Source of the DNA: an uncultured Bacillota bacterium
GTDB lineage: Bacteria > Bacillota > JAAYKD01
Length of the DNA: 13,416 bases
Assembly (NCBI GenBank): GCA_937897315.1
Contig: CALCNS010000133.1
Span: 1 to 13,416, forward strand
Reading direction: 5' to 3'
The position numbers and the translations under genes are program-made. Every line of letters starts with the position of its first letter. Positions within the stretch are counted from its first letter, which is position 1. A model generated the notes under the pieces. The model made no database searches. It had not been told where the DNA came from and worked only from the letters and a program-made list of their open reading frames with translations. Shown piece by piece: positions 1 through 7,144 of the stretch.

Positions 1-1415
1 TTTTATACGGCAGTATGATGCATCAAGCTTCAGAATTAAGCCTGAATCAGGTGAAACCATTGCATTTACCATTTGATGTGATGGTGATATTGGATGAAGG
101 ACAAGTGCCCAGAACGAGCTTTGATTTTGTATTGGGTACATATCGTTATGAGGAGACCTCTGGGGCTTTACGCGGAAGAACGGTGTCGGTTCCGATTACA
201 GTACAGCATTTTGAAAATGCTTTAGCGGTAGAAATTCAGTCCCCTATGGGTATCATAGAAGTGTGGGGAATCGAGTCATCAAAGGGGATTTTTCGTAGTG
301 ATATCTGGAACATAGAAGGCTCATGGCCAAAAGATCATAAAGATATATGGTTCCCTATTGCTTATCGAGAGAAGTATGATTTAAACCTCGGGGATTCCAT
401 TAGTGTTTCCTATCAGGATCGTTATGGTGTGCGAACTCGGGAAACATTATTCATTTGTGGATTTGGGTCAAGTGGTTCTGATTTAGAGAGACCTCAGGTA
501 ACCCTGCAGACAGCACAAAGAATGAGCGGTCATAAAACCCCCAATCGTCAATTTTTGAATTCTTTAACATTTGATAAATTGACGGATTGGAATTTGTTTT
601 TCTTGCGTATGGAACAAGCGTATCCTGGCAGCACGATTATATTTGAACAATTACCTCAAGTACAATGGCAAGATTTAATGGGAGCAATTCAAAGTCCAGG
701 TAAGTGGGTACTTTTATTGGTATTCATGTTTCTTGCTGTAGCTGTTCTCACAATTAGTCTTATGACTTTCCTAGAGAGAAAGCAGGAGCTTGCAATTCTG
801 AAAACCTTGGGTATGTCTAACGAACAGTTAAGTGTGACACTTTTTTTTGAGTTGCTATTGTTCGGTATACTGGGGTATGCTCTTGGTGTTGTACTCGTCA
901 TTGTTATCAGTCAAGTAGTGTGGAACCAAACGCTTGATCAAGGAAGTATATTCTTCCTTCTCTTTACACAGCATGGTGCATTGACTTTTGTATTTTTTTG
1001 CTTTGCGGTGTTGTATCCTTTGCTCTTGGCCAAAATCGCTAGTGTCAATCAATTGCTTTATGCAAGAGATATTCCCCTATGGGTTGCCCGATATGATCGA
1101 GTACCTAGCCCACCAACCGATTGGTTGCAGGAAATGAACAACGAACATGTCCTTATGTTGAAGCTTACAGTGGTCGATGGAAAATTATTGTCTGCTTTGT
1201 TAAAGAATGTGGGGGAACCTCTTAAAAAAGGAGAGGTTGTTGCTTTTATGTATTCACTCGCTGGGTTTTATTATCAAGAGTGGTTTTCACCTTGTGATGG
1301 AACCATAGTGTCTTTTCAAGAAACCAATGGTAAATTAATCATCGAACCAGATTCCCCTGACGAACCAATACCTTCCTATAGTAGCATCATACAAGGTCAA
1401 AAAAAGCAGTTTTAG
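1..1415 (+). CDS. FtsX/MacB-type ABC permease with C-terminal lipoyl-like domain (5' end cut by window)
   Basis: Membrane subunit of an ABC exporter of the FtsX/MacB/LolC class. The frame is open to the window edge: the codons before the first ATG (position 15) read LYGS, matching LYSSM just after the first membrane helix of the permease at 4679-6235. The gene therefore begins upstream and the ATG at 15 is internal. Counting from that ATG: an extracytoplasmic domain (about 15-225), a membrane helix (about 231-252) followed by the FtsX-family segment FLERKQELAILKTLGMS, two more helices (about 275-300 and 318-340), then a soluble tail. Residues about 380-444 (LKNVGEPLKKGEVVA, then SPCDGTIVSF) read like a biotinyl/lipoyl barrel-sandwich hybrid with no modifiable MKM or DKA lysine. 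It is paralogous to 4679-6235. Family assignment is firm; substrate and tail function are unknown. Confidence 0.85.
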   Translation, partial: LYGSMMHQASELSLNQVKPLHLPFDVMVILDEGQVPRTSFDFVLGTYRYEETSGALRGRTVSVPITVQHFENALAVEIQSPMGIIEVWGIESSKGIFRSDIWNIEGSWPKDHKDIWFPIAYREKYDLNLGDSISVSYQDRYGVRTRETLFICGFGSSGSDLERPQVTLQTAQRMSGHKTPNRQFLNSLTFDKLTDWNLFFLRMEQAYPGSTIIFEQLPQVQWQDLMGAIQSPGKWVLLLVFMFLAVAVLTISLMTFLERKQELAILKTLGMSNEQLSVTLFFELLLFGILGYALGVVLVIVISQVVWNQTLDQGSIFFLLFTQHGALTFVFFCFAVLYPLLLAKIASVNQLLYARDIPLWVARYDRVPSPPTDWLQEMNNEHVLMLKLTVVDGKLLSALLKNVGEPLKKGEVVAFMYSLAGFYYQEWFSPCDGTIVSFQETNGKLIIEPDSPDEPIPSYSSIIQGQKKQF

Positions 1416-1547
1416 CATTCTTTTCGTTTCATTGCGTAGATACAGATGGGTTACATATCTTTTAGAAGGAAGAAATGATCCAAACGCGAAATATTAACTG
1501 TTTAAATTGTAGGAGAATCGAAAACAAAAGACAAGGAGGATCACGCC
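1416..1547 (+). other. Intergenic leader before the dehydratase gene
   Basis: This 132-base AT-rich gap separates the truncated permease from the dehydratase. I see no terminator hairpin after the permease stop and no convincing -35/-10 pair. It ends in a near-perfect Shine-Dalgarno sequence, AAGGAGG at 1533-1539, 8 bases before the ATG at 1548. Without a terminator, read-through from the upstream permease into the dehydratase is plausible. Confidence 0.5.
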
Positions 1548-2501
1548 ATGGTACAACTGAAGCAGATTTTGGAAGCAGAAGAGCGGATTTCTCAAGTGGT
1601 TCACCAAACTCCAATGATGCGGTGCTCGTCCATATCGACATTAGGTACAGGTGAGCTCTATATGAAGTGTGAGAATTTTCAAAAAACGGGTTCGTTCAAA
1701 GTAAGGGGAGCCTATAATTGTGCAGCACAGCTGAGTGAAATACAAAAAAAAGCCGGCCTTGTCACTGGATCTTCTGGGAATCATGGTACAGCAGTAGCTT
1801 ATGCAGCGAAAGCCTTAGGTTGCAAGGCGGTGATTGTCATGCCCGAAGACGCTTCACCAGCCAAAATTCGAGCTTGTCAAGCCTATGGGGGGACCGTGAT
1901 TCATTACGGATTTACCACCACCGATCGCCTTAATAAAGCGAATGAGTTGGTCGCAGAGGGTATGACTTTGGTACATCCATATGATGATCCACATGTGGTG
2001 GCAGGCCAAGGTACCATAGGGCTGGAAATTCTTCGACAATTACCCGATGTAGAAGTGGTGTTTGTCCCTGTTGGTGGTGGAGGATTGTTAGGCGGTGTGG
2101 CAACAGCGATGAAGGAATCTGGCTCCAAAGCCAAGATCATTGGAGTAGAACCAGAACTGAGTCCTCGTCTACGGTTAGCTTGGAATCGTGGAGAGCCGAC
2201 AGAACTTGAGCAATGGACACCTAGTATCGCCGACGGGATTCGTTCCAAGAAATCGGGTAGAATTGGTTATGATCAATCCAAAAAATATGTAGATGATCTG
2301 GTGACTGTGTCGGAAGAACAGATTCGCCGAGCCACAATGTTGGTTGTGGAAAGGGCAAAGATTTGGTGTGAACCATCGGCTGCAGTCACTGTCGCTGCCT
2401 ATTTAGCAAATCAAGAAATGGTTGCAGGGAAGAAAGTCGTCAGCCTCCTATCTGGCGGTAACATCGAAATATCTACCATGGCTGCAATTCTCGGAGGTTA
2501 A
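1548..2501 (+). CDS. Threonine/serine dehydratase (threonine ammonia-lyase-like), PLP fold type II
   Basis: A PLP enzyme of 317 residues, the usual length of catabolic threonine ammonia-lyase (TdcB-like) or serine racemase. It lacks the C-terminal ACT regulatory domain of biosynthetic IlvA. Expected chemistry is deamination of L-threonine to 2-oxobutanoate and ammonia, or of serine to pyruvate, in the cytoplasm. Visible motifs: the PLP-lysine motif KTGSFKVRGA (Schiff-base lysine K51), the SSGNHG substrate loop (75-80), the glycine-rich phosphate loop GGGGLLGG (176-183) and SGGN (302-305). The ATG at 1548 has AAGGAGG 8 bases upstream. The next gene starts 3 bases after its stop, and that gene's ribosome binding site (GGAGGT, 2493-2498) lies inside this coding end, so the two are probably translationally coupled. 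An amino-acid dehydratase inside an ABC export locus is unexpected. Threonine, serine or racemase specificity cannot be told from sequence alone. Confidence 0.88.
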   Translation: MVQLKQILEAEERISQVVHQTPMMRCSSISTLGTGELYMKCENFQKTGSFKVRGAYNCAAQLSEIQKKAGLVTGSSGNHGTAVAYAAKALGCKAVIVMPEDASPAKIRACQAYGGTVIHYGFTTTDRLNKANELVAEGMTLVHPYDDPHVVAGQGTIGLEILRQLPDVEVVFVPVGGGGLLGGVATAMKESGSKAKIIGVEPELSPRLRLAWNRGEPTELEQWTPSIADGIRSKKSGRIGYDQSKKYVDDLVTVSEEQIRRATMLVVERAKIWCEPSAAVTVAAYLANQEMVAGKKVVSLLSGGNIEISTMAAILGG

Positions 2502-2504
2502 AAC

Positions 2505-3962
2505 ATGTTTTTTCGTTTAGGAGCAGTGAACGCTTGGAGGAACTTAGCCAGGAGCATTTTGGCTGTGGTATCCATGGCGGTTGCTGCAGCATTTCTTACA
2601 TATACGATTAGTTTGAGCCGAGGATATACTCGCGAAGCATATGCAAGTTTTCGCCAAATGCTTGGTGGTGAGATTATTGTCTATGCTCAAAAGGTTCAAG
2701 GAGAATTACCGAAAGAAAGTAGTGTTTGGTCTTTTGAGAGACCTAACGAAAACCCTTTTACCGATTTACAGGTCTTTCATCCGGAGATTTATCGTCAGGG
2801 ATATTTGGAAAGTAGTAATACTACAATCATAGACGAAGATACGCAAAATAGCATTTTGGCTGAAAATGGTGTAGATGGAGTCAGCCCAGTCTATCGACTG
2901 CCGGCTTTTACAATACTTACCGAACAATATCGTTATTCATCCGACATTAGAGCCCGTGATCTTAGCCGAGAAAGTGATGTCAACAGCCCTAAGTCCTTAA
3001 TCTATAGTGGACGCTGGTTTGAAGAGACAGATGACGGAAAAGCAGTAGCGGTTGTTTCCCGATTACAAGAGTTACCACCCGGGGTAAAAGCACCTGAACC
3101 GGGAAGCAAGATTCTTTTGGAGATTCCAAAGATAAAGAAAGATCAATATGGTCAAATCTATGTAGATTACCATGACACGATTTCAAAGGAAATCACCATT
3201 ATTGGAAATCTCGTTGCGCCTACCCGTGAATTTGCATGGCAGGGGGATATCGATACACAAACAGAGATTCTGTATTGGTGGACCAACGAAATACAACTTC
3301 CTTTAGGCACTTGGCAAGCCATTTGGCAGGAAGTTTCAGAAGGGCTTGTTGATTATCCCATTTCACAACTCATTCTTCAAGTAAGTGATTTAACTTATTT
3401 AGAGGATATCGTGCTGAATCTTGTGAATCGATATCCTGAAAGCAGTTTTGTAAGTGTTCCCAATCAAGCGAACATGGCAATGGAACGACAATTAATCGAG
3501 AAATTTTTAGCAGTCCCTCAAGCCATGGTACAAGCCAGTGAGCAGAAAGCAACACAACAGGGGATGGCAATGGACTTGCGTGTACCCATGATGGGTTTGG
3601 TGTTGTTAAATGCTGCTTTATTGGTAGCAGCAAACATGCTAATCATGATTAATGAACGAAAAAGAGAGATGGCAATTCTGAAATCAGTTGGAGCCAAGCG
3701 TGTTGACATCACCATTATGGCTTTGACAGAAGCTCTTATTTTAGCAGTAGTAGGTGCCGGTATAGGTTTCATTGTATTTCGAATACCTGGTGCGTTAAAT
3801 CAAATGACAAATCACCAAGGGGTATGGACAATATTGAAATCTGTCTTTGAGGACTTAATACAAGTTTTATCGGCAACGGCTGCTGTTTCTCTCTTATTCG
3901 GTCTCATACCTGCGGTCAAGTTAGCGGGGATGTCTGTGATGAACGTGTTGCGCAGTGAATAA
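2505..3962 (+). CDS. FtsX/MacB-type ABC transporter permease
   Basis: Membrane subunit of an ABC exporter, 485 residues, with classical FtsX/MacB topology. Membrane helix 1 is at about 16-36, followed by an extracytoplasmic domain of about 320 residues (about 40-355). Helices 2-4 fall at about 360-382, 405-427 and 452-470. The family hallmark INERKREMAILKSVGAKR follows helix 2. The chain ends shortly after helix 4 (VMNVLRSE), so it lacks the lipoyl-like tail of the other two permeases here. It probably forms a heteromeric channel with the permease at 4679-6235 and is powered by the ATPase at 3981-4682, in the manner of LolC/LolE with LolD. The start codon lies 3 bases after the dehydratase stop with GGAGGT 6 bases upstream. 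The gap to the ATPase gene is 18 bases. The substrate is unknown. Confidence 0.88.
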   Translation: MFFRLGAVNAWRNLARSILAVVSMAVAAAFLTYTISLSRGYTREAYASFRQMLGGEIIVYAQKVQGELPKESSVWSFERPNENPFTDLQVFHPEIYRQGYLESSNTTIIDEDTQNSILAENGVDGVSPVYRLPAFTILTEQYRYSSDIRARDLSRESDVNSPKSLIYSGRWFEETDDGKAVAVVSRLQELPPGVKAPEPGSKILLEIPKIKKDQYGQIYVDYHDTISKEITIIGNLVAPTREFAWQGDIDTQTEILYWWTNEIQLPLGTWQAIWQEVSEGLVDYPISQLILQVSDLTYLEDIVLNLVNRYPESSFVSVPNQANMAMERQLIEKFLAVPQAMVQASEQKATQQGMAMDLRVPMMGLVLLNAALLVAANMLIMINERKREMAILKSVGAKRVDITIMALTEALILAVVGAGIGFIVFRIPGALNQMTNHQGVWTILKSVFEDLIQVLSATAAVSLLFGLIPAVKLAGMSVMNVLRSE

Positions 3963-3980
3963 AGGAAGTGAGGGATTTCT

Positions 3981-4682
3981 ATGAGTTTAAGCGATCGCCC
4001 CATTTTGGAAACGATAAATCTCAATAAGGCTTTCTATCTTGGGGAAGCGGTATACGCAGTCAATAATGTGAATATTCAAGTCATGCCGGGAGAAATTGCC
4101 ATTATCGTTGGACCTTCAGGGAGCGGCAAAAGTACCTTGTTGAGTTTACTGGGAGGGCTAGATCGACCCATCAGCGGCGATATTTTGATTAATGATCAAT
4201 CCATTGTCAAGTTGAACGAAGATCAGCTGGCTTTAATGAGACGAAAAAATATCGGTTATGTCTTTCAATTCTTTAATCTTATTCCTCATTTAAGCGCATT
4301 GGAGAATGTGGAGTTACCCATGTCGATTGCGAGCATGAGCAGAAAAGAAGCTCGAGAACGAGCTAGATATTTACTCGATGAAGTCGGCTTGACCCCACGA
4401 GCTCATCATCGTCCGGACCAGTTGTCGGGTGGAGAACAACAACGAGTTGCCATCGCAAGGTCATTAGCGAATCGTCCGGCAGTTGTTCTGGCAGACGAAC
4501 CAACAGGAAATCTGGACAGCAAAACGAGGGACATGGTCATTGATTTGTTTTGTAGGTTCAACAAAACAGAGAGACAAACTTTTGTATTAATTACGCATGA
4601 TACTAGTTTGACCCAATATGCTCATCGCGTGATCACTATGAAAGACGGCAGAATTAATACCATCGAGGTACAGAATCCATGA
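3981..4682 (+). CDS. ABC transporter ATP-binding protein (LolD/MacB-NBD/FtsE-like)
   Basis: Cytoplasmic ATPase that energises the adjacent FtsX-type permeases; 233 residues, standard for LolD/YknY-type subunits. All nucleotide-binding motifs are intact: Walker A GPSGSGKS (44-51), Q-loop glutamine Q96 in GYVFQFFNL, signature LSGGEQQ (148-154), Walker B VVLADE (168-173) followed by the D-loop region PTGNLD, and the H-loop histidine H206 in ITHD. The [16 protein letters not shown] and ADEPTGNLD sequences are typical of the MacB/LolD/FtsE group. A GAGGGA ribosome binding site lies at 3970-3975. The last four bases (ATGA) overlap the start of the following permease, which indicates coupled synthesis in fixed proportion. 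It is the only ATPase gene in the window, so it may also serve the truncated permease at 1-1415 unless another lies upstream. Confidence 0.95.
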   Translation: MSLSDRPILETINLNKAFYLGEAVYAVNNVNIQVMPGEIAIIVGPSGSGKSTLLSLLGGLDRPISGDILINDQSIVKLNEDQLALMRRKNIGYVFQFFNLIPHLSALENVELPMSIASMSRKEARERARYLLDEVGLTPRAHHRPDQLSGGEQQRVAIARSLANRPAVVLADEPTGNLDSKTRDMVIDLFCRFNKTERQTFVLITHDTSLTQYAHRVITMKDGRINTIEVQNP

Positions 4683-6235
4683 GTTCTCAGCAGCTTTTTG
4701 CAGTAACGCGTCTCGCATGTAAGAATATGGTGCGCTGGCGCTGGCGTTTGGCAACCATTTTTCTCTTAGTTGCTGGTTCGTTTTCCTTATTTGTGTTATA
4801 CAGTAGTATGCTATCGGTCTCTGCTCAAATTGGTGTAGCTCAGACGGAAGAATTGAGTTTACCTTATGACCTCATGGTCATGGTAGAAGAGGGGGATAGA
4901 ATTATCCCAGAAAAGGAACTGCCAACTCCTCGCTTCCGTAGAGATATCTTGGAATTTGGTGAAGAAGCGTTGGCACTATCTTTTTACACGAATTTTGGAA
5001 GGCAAGAAATTTTCGGCATTTCTGAGCAAAGCCACTTCTTTAAAGTCGATACAGTCCATCTCATCGAGGGTCAATGGCTCCAAAAGACCGGAGAGATGGT
5101 TCTGCCTTTATCCTTAGCGAAATCCTATAACCTAAAAGTTGGAGATTTCGTACAAGGTTATACTCTGAACAAGAATGGCGTTCAATTAAGAGCAACATTT
5201 GTATTAGTTGGATTGTATGAAAATACTTTCGATTGGCAACATGCGTTTATCTTGCGATCCGATGCGAATCAGCTGGTATTCAACGCGCAAAGCAACCGTT
5301 TTTTTGTGGAGTATGATCGTAGCGAAGCCGAGTTGATTCATTTGTTGGAGTGGATGAAATCCGCTTACCCCAAAGCAACTTTTTTATATCCAACGGTTAC
5401 ATTGGTTATGGGGAACGATTTACTGAAACAAATATTTCAACCGGGACAATGGTTGTTGATACTGATTTTTATGTTTATGGGAATCGGAGTTTTAACAGTT
5501 TCCTTAATAACTTTCTTGGAACGCAGAAGAGAGTTGGCTGTGATGAAATCGATTGGGGTATCGAATGCACAAATCGTGTATGCCTTATCTCTCGAGCAAG
5601 GAAGCGCAGGCTTATTTGGCGTGCTTTCTGGGGCGGTTTTAATTTTTAGGCTGGGACGTCGCATTAGCTGGTTTTCACAAGTGAGCTCTTCAAATCTATC
5701 GCTCTACATGTTGCAAGGAGCCCTTTTTACCTTGTTGGTAATGATAATAGGCATCTCGTTCCCAACCATTTTAGCAAAAGTAGCTACGGTAAACCAGTTA
5801 TTGTTTGCACGTAATATACCTATTATTATCACCAGAATCGACCATTTAGCAAAACCGTCCGGTTGGATATTGTATCGCGAGATGAAAGAAAACTTACATT
5901 TTTTGAAGTTTGATATGGTAGACGGACGGTTAGAAGGAGTTTTGTTAAAAGCCGTGGGGGATAAGGTGAAGCGTGGCGAAGTCATTGCTACTCAAGAAAT
6001 GTATTTTGGGTTGCGCTATCACGAATGGAAAGCACCATGTGATGGTATAGTGGCGGAGTATAACCCGAACAGCGGTCATATGGGCATACTACCGGATGAC
6101 CCACAGACGCCTCATTATCCATATCCTGAACATATTCTACAGGATGAGTTACACCATCAGAAGCAAATGGAAGCTGGGCGAGCGAAAGCTCGGGCTGAAA
6201 AAGAACTTTCGGAAATGAGTATTGGAAGTAAGTAA
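4679..6235 (+). CDS. FtsX/MacB-type ABC permease with C-terminal lipoyl-like (barrel-sandwich hybrid) domain
   Basis: Full-length homologue of the truncated permease at the window start, 518 residues. Order: membrane helix 1 (about 24-44), extracytoplasmic domain (about 50-255), helix 2 (about 258-279), the FtsX-family segment FLERRRELAVMKSIGVS (279-295), helices 3 (about 305-325) and 4 (about 345-366), then LAKVATVNQLLFAR. A soluble tail follows. Residues about 408-472 contain VGDKVKRGEVIA and, after a short insertion, APCDGIVAEY. This is the two-hairpin pattern of lipoyl/HlyD barrel-sandwich hybrids, without a modifiable lysine. A charged tail (about 485-518) ends the protein. By FtsX topology the tail should be cytoplasmic. 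The start ATG overlaps the ATPase stop by 4 bases, with GAGG at 4665-4668. A terminator follows the stop. The permease call is firm; the tail fold is inferred from pattern alone. Confidence 0.87.
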   Translation: MSSQQLFAVTRLACKNMVRWRWRLATIFLLVAGSFSLFVLYSSMLSVSAQIGVAQTEELSLPYDLMVMVEEGDRIIPEKELPTPRFRRDILEFGEEALALSFYTNFGRQEIFGISEQSHFFKVDTVHLIEGQWLQKTGEMVLPLSLAKSYNLKVGDFVQGYTLNKNGVQLRATFVLVGLYENTFDWQHAFILRSDANQLVFNAQSNRFFVEYDRSEAELIHLLEWMKSAYPKATFLYPTVTLVMGNDLLKQIFQPGQWLLILIFMFMGIGVLTVSLITFLERRRELAVMKSIGVSNAQIVYALSLEQGSAGLFGVLSGAVLIFRLGRRISWFSQVSSSNLSLYMLQGALFTLLVMIIGISFPTILAKVATVNQLLFARNIPIIITRIDHLAKPSGWILYREMKENLHFLKFDMVDGRLEGVLLKAVGDKVKRGEVIATQEMYFGLRYHEWKAPCDGIVAEYNPNSGHMGILPDDPQTPHYPYPEHILQDELHHQKQMEAGRAKARAEKELSEMSIGSK

Positions 6236-6237
6236 TG

Positions 6238-6279
6238 AGACAGACGAGATAAGGCATGACCGCTTCTCGTCTGTTTTTT
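6238..6279 (+). terminator. Rho-independent terminator of the ABC locus
   Basis: A perfect 9-bp stem, CAGACGAGA (6241-6249) with TCTCGTCTG (6265-6273), can extend outward by about 3 pairs including one G-U. A run of six T follows (6274-6279). It begins just after the permease stop codon at 6233-6235 and should end the ABC transcript before the PspA unit. Confidence 0.85.
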
Positions 6280-6311
6280 CACAGATTTATTGGTGAAAAG
6301 CAACTTTTAAA

Positions 6312-6330
6312 GGAGGAAAATTCATCCTCT
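6312..6330 (+). promoter_or_regulatory. Orphan Shine-Dalgarno-like element with self-complementary hairpin
   Basis: The leader of the PspA gene contains AAAGGAGG (6309-6316), a strong ribosome-binding-site match, but no ATG, GTG or TTG follows at a usable distance. GGAGGA (6312-6317) can pair with TCCTCT (6325-6330) around a 7-base loop (five Watson-Crick pairs plus one G-U). It lies about 45 bases upstream of the real ribosome binding site of the next gene. Its function is unknown and it could be chance. Confidence 0.3.
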
Positions 6331-6373
6331 AATAGAATTAGTAAGCAGGCAGAAGTGATAAGGAGTGAAAAAA

Positions 6374-7144
6374 ATGGGATTATTCAGTCGTTTATGGACT
6401 ACGATTAAAGGTTGGTTTGGTATGGGAGTCAGTGCTATAGAAGATCCCAATGCCATCTTGGAAGCAGCACAAAATGAACTTCGTGAGAAGCAAAGAGAAG
6501 TACGAAAGCAAGCAGTGCAAGTCATTCAGCAGAAGAACCAAGTAGAAATTATGTTACGTGCGGAAAAAGAAAAACTAGAAACTTTGGAAGCTCAAGTGCG
6601 ACAAGCCCTCCAAATGGGAAGAGACGATTTGGCCGAGCAAGTGATGAAGCAAATGTTAACCGTTGAAGGGACTGTAAAGTCGTTGCAACTACAATATGAC
6701 CAAGCATTAGAAGCAGCGGAAATGGTCAAGCGTCAGGTGAAGGCGTTCGAGGCTCAAGTGCAAGCAAAGTATCGTGAGAAGCTGCAATTGCAAACCCAAT
6801 GGAAACAAGCTCAGATTACAGAGAAACTGAACGAGGCCTTAAGTGGTATTTCGTTCGATACGACAGATGAAGCATGGGAGCGTGCGAAAGAGAAAATTCA
6901 AGAGAAACAAGCCAGGGCAGAAGCGTTGACGGAAATGGGGAAAGTCAATTTAAACACAGAATTCCAGGAACTCCAAGCAGACATCAACACCCTAGCTGCG
7001 AAAGATCGCTTGGCTCAAATGAAAGCAAAAATGGGGTTAGCGCCTTTAACGGGTGAAGTGAACTTGGAAACCACCGTATCGCCGGAAGACGAGCAAGTGA
7101 AAGAACGGCTCGGGAAGATTAAACAGGAGATGGGACCCCAGTGA
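6374..7144 (+). CDS. PspA/IM30 family membrane-stress protein
   Basis: Peripheral membrane protein of the PspA/IM30/LiaH family, whose members form ESCRT-III-like helical assemblies that protect damaged membranes. Seen here: an amphipathic N-terminal helix (MGLFSRLWTTIKGWFGMG), the family segment EDPNAILEAAQNEL, then a long alpha-helical coiled coil rich in Glu, Lys and Gln to about residue 190. A C-terminal extension with a hydrophobic patch (LAQMKAKMGLAPLTG) makes it 256 residues, longer than the roughly 220-230 usual for the family. I chose the ATG at 6374: AAGGAG (6360-6365) sits 8 bases upstream, whereas an in-frame GTG at 6365 overlaps that ribosome binding site. Its stop overlaps the GTG start of the next gene by 4 bases, so the two products are probably made together and may act together. 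No sigma-W-type promoter was recognised upstream. Confidence 0.9.
   Translation: MGLFSRLWTTIKGWFGMGVSAIEDPNAILEAAQNELREKQREVRKQAVQVIQQKNQVEIMLRAEKEKLETLEAQVRQALQMGRDDLAEQVMKQMLTVEGTVKSLQLQYDQALEAAEMVKRQVKAFEAQVQAKYREKLQLQTQWKQAQITEKLNEALSGISFDTTDEAWERAKEKIQEKQARAEALTEMGKVNLNTEFQELQADINTLAAKDRLAQMKAKMGLAPLTGEVNLETTVSPEDEQVKERLGKIKQEMGPQ

Noticed and set aside
689..901. Minus-strand frames of 60-114 codons scattered across the window (for example here, and at 1904-2248 and 11502-11810).
   Set aside because: All lie opposite well-supported plus-strand genes, have no recognisable motifs and no proper ribosome binding sites; they are shadow frames.
1416..1547. T-box or other amino-acid-sensing leader before the dehydratase.
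   Set aside because: The 132-base gap is too short for a T-box, and no conserved T-box sequence or terminator/antiterminator pair was found.
1475..1654. A 59-codon frame starting at ATG 1475 behind AGAAGGA, with a CLNC motif.
   Set aside because: It runs out of frame through the start and first third of the well-supported dehydratase gene, the spacing to its ribosome-like site is short, and the sequence after the first 20 residues is low-complexity shadow coding.
6365..6373. GTG at 6365 as the start of the PspA-like gene.
   Set aside because: The GTG overlaps the AAGGAG that is correctly spaced for the ATG at 6374, and family members begin MGLFxR.
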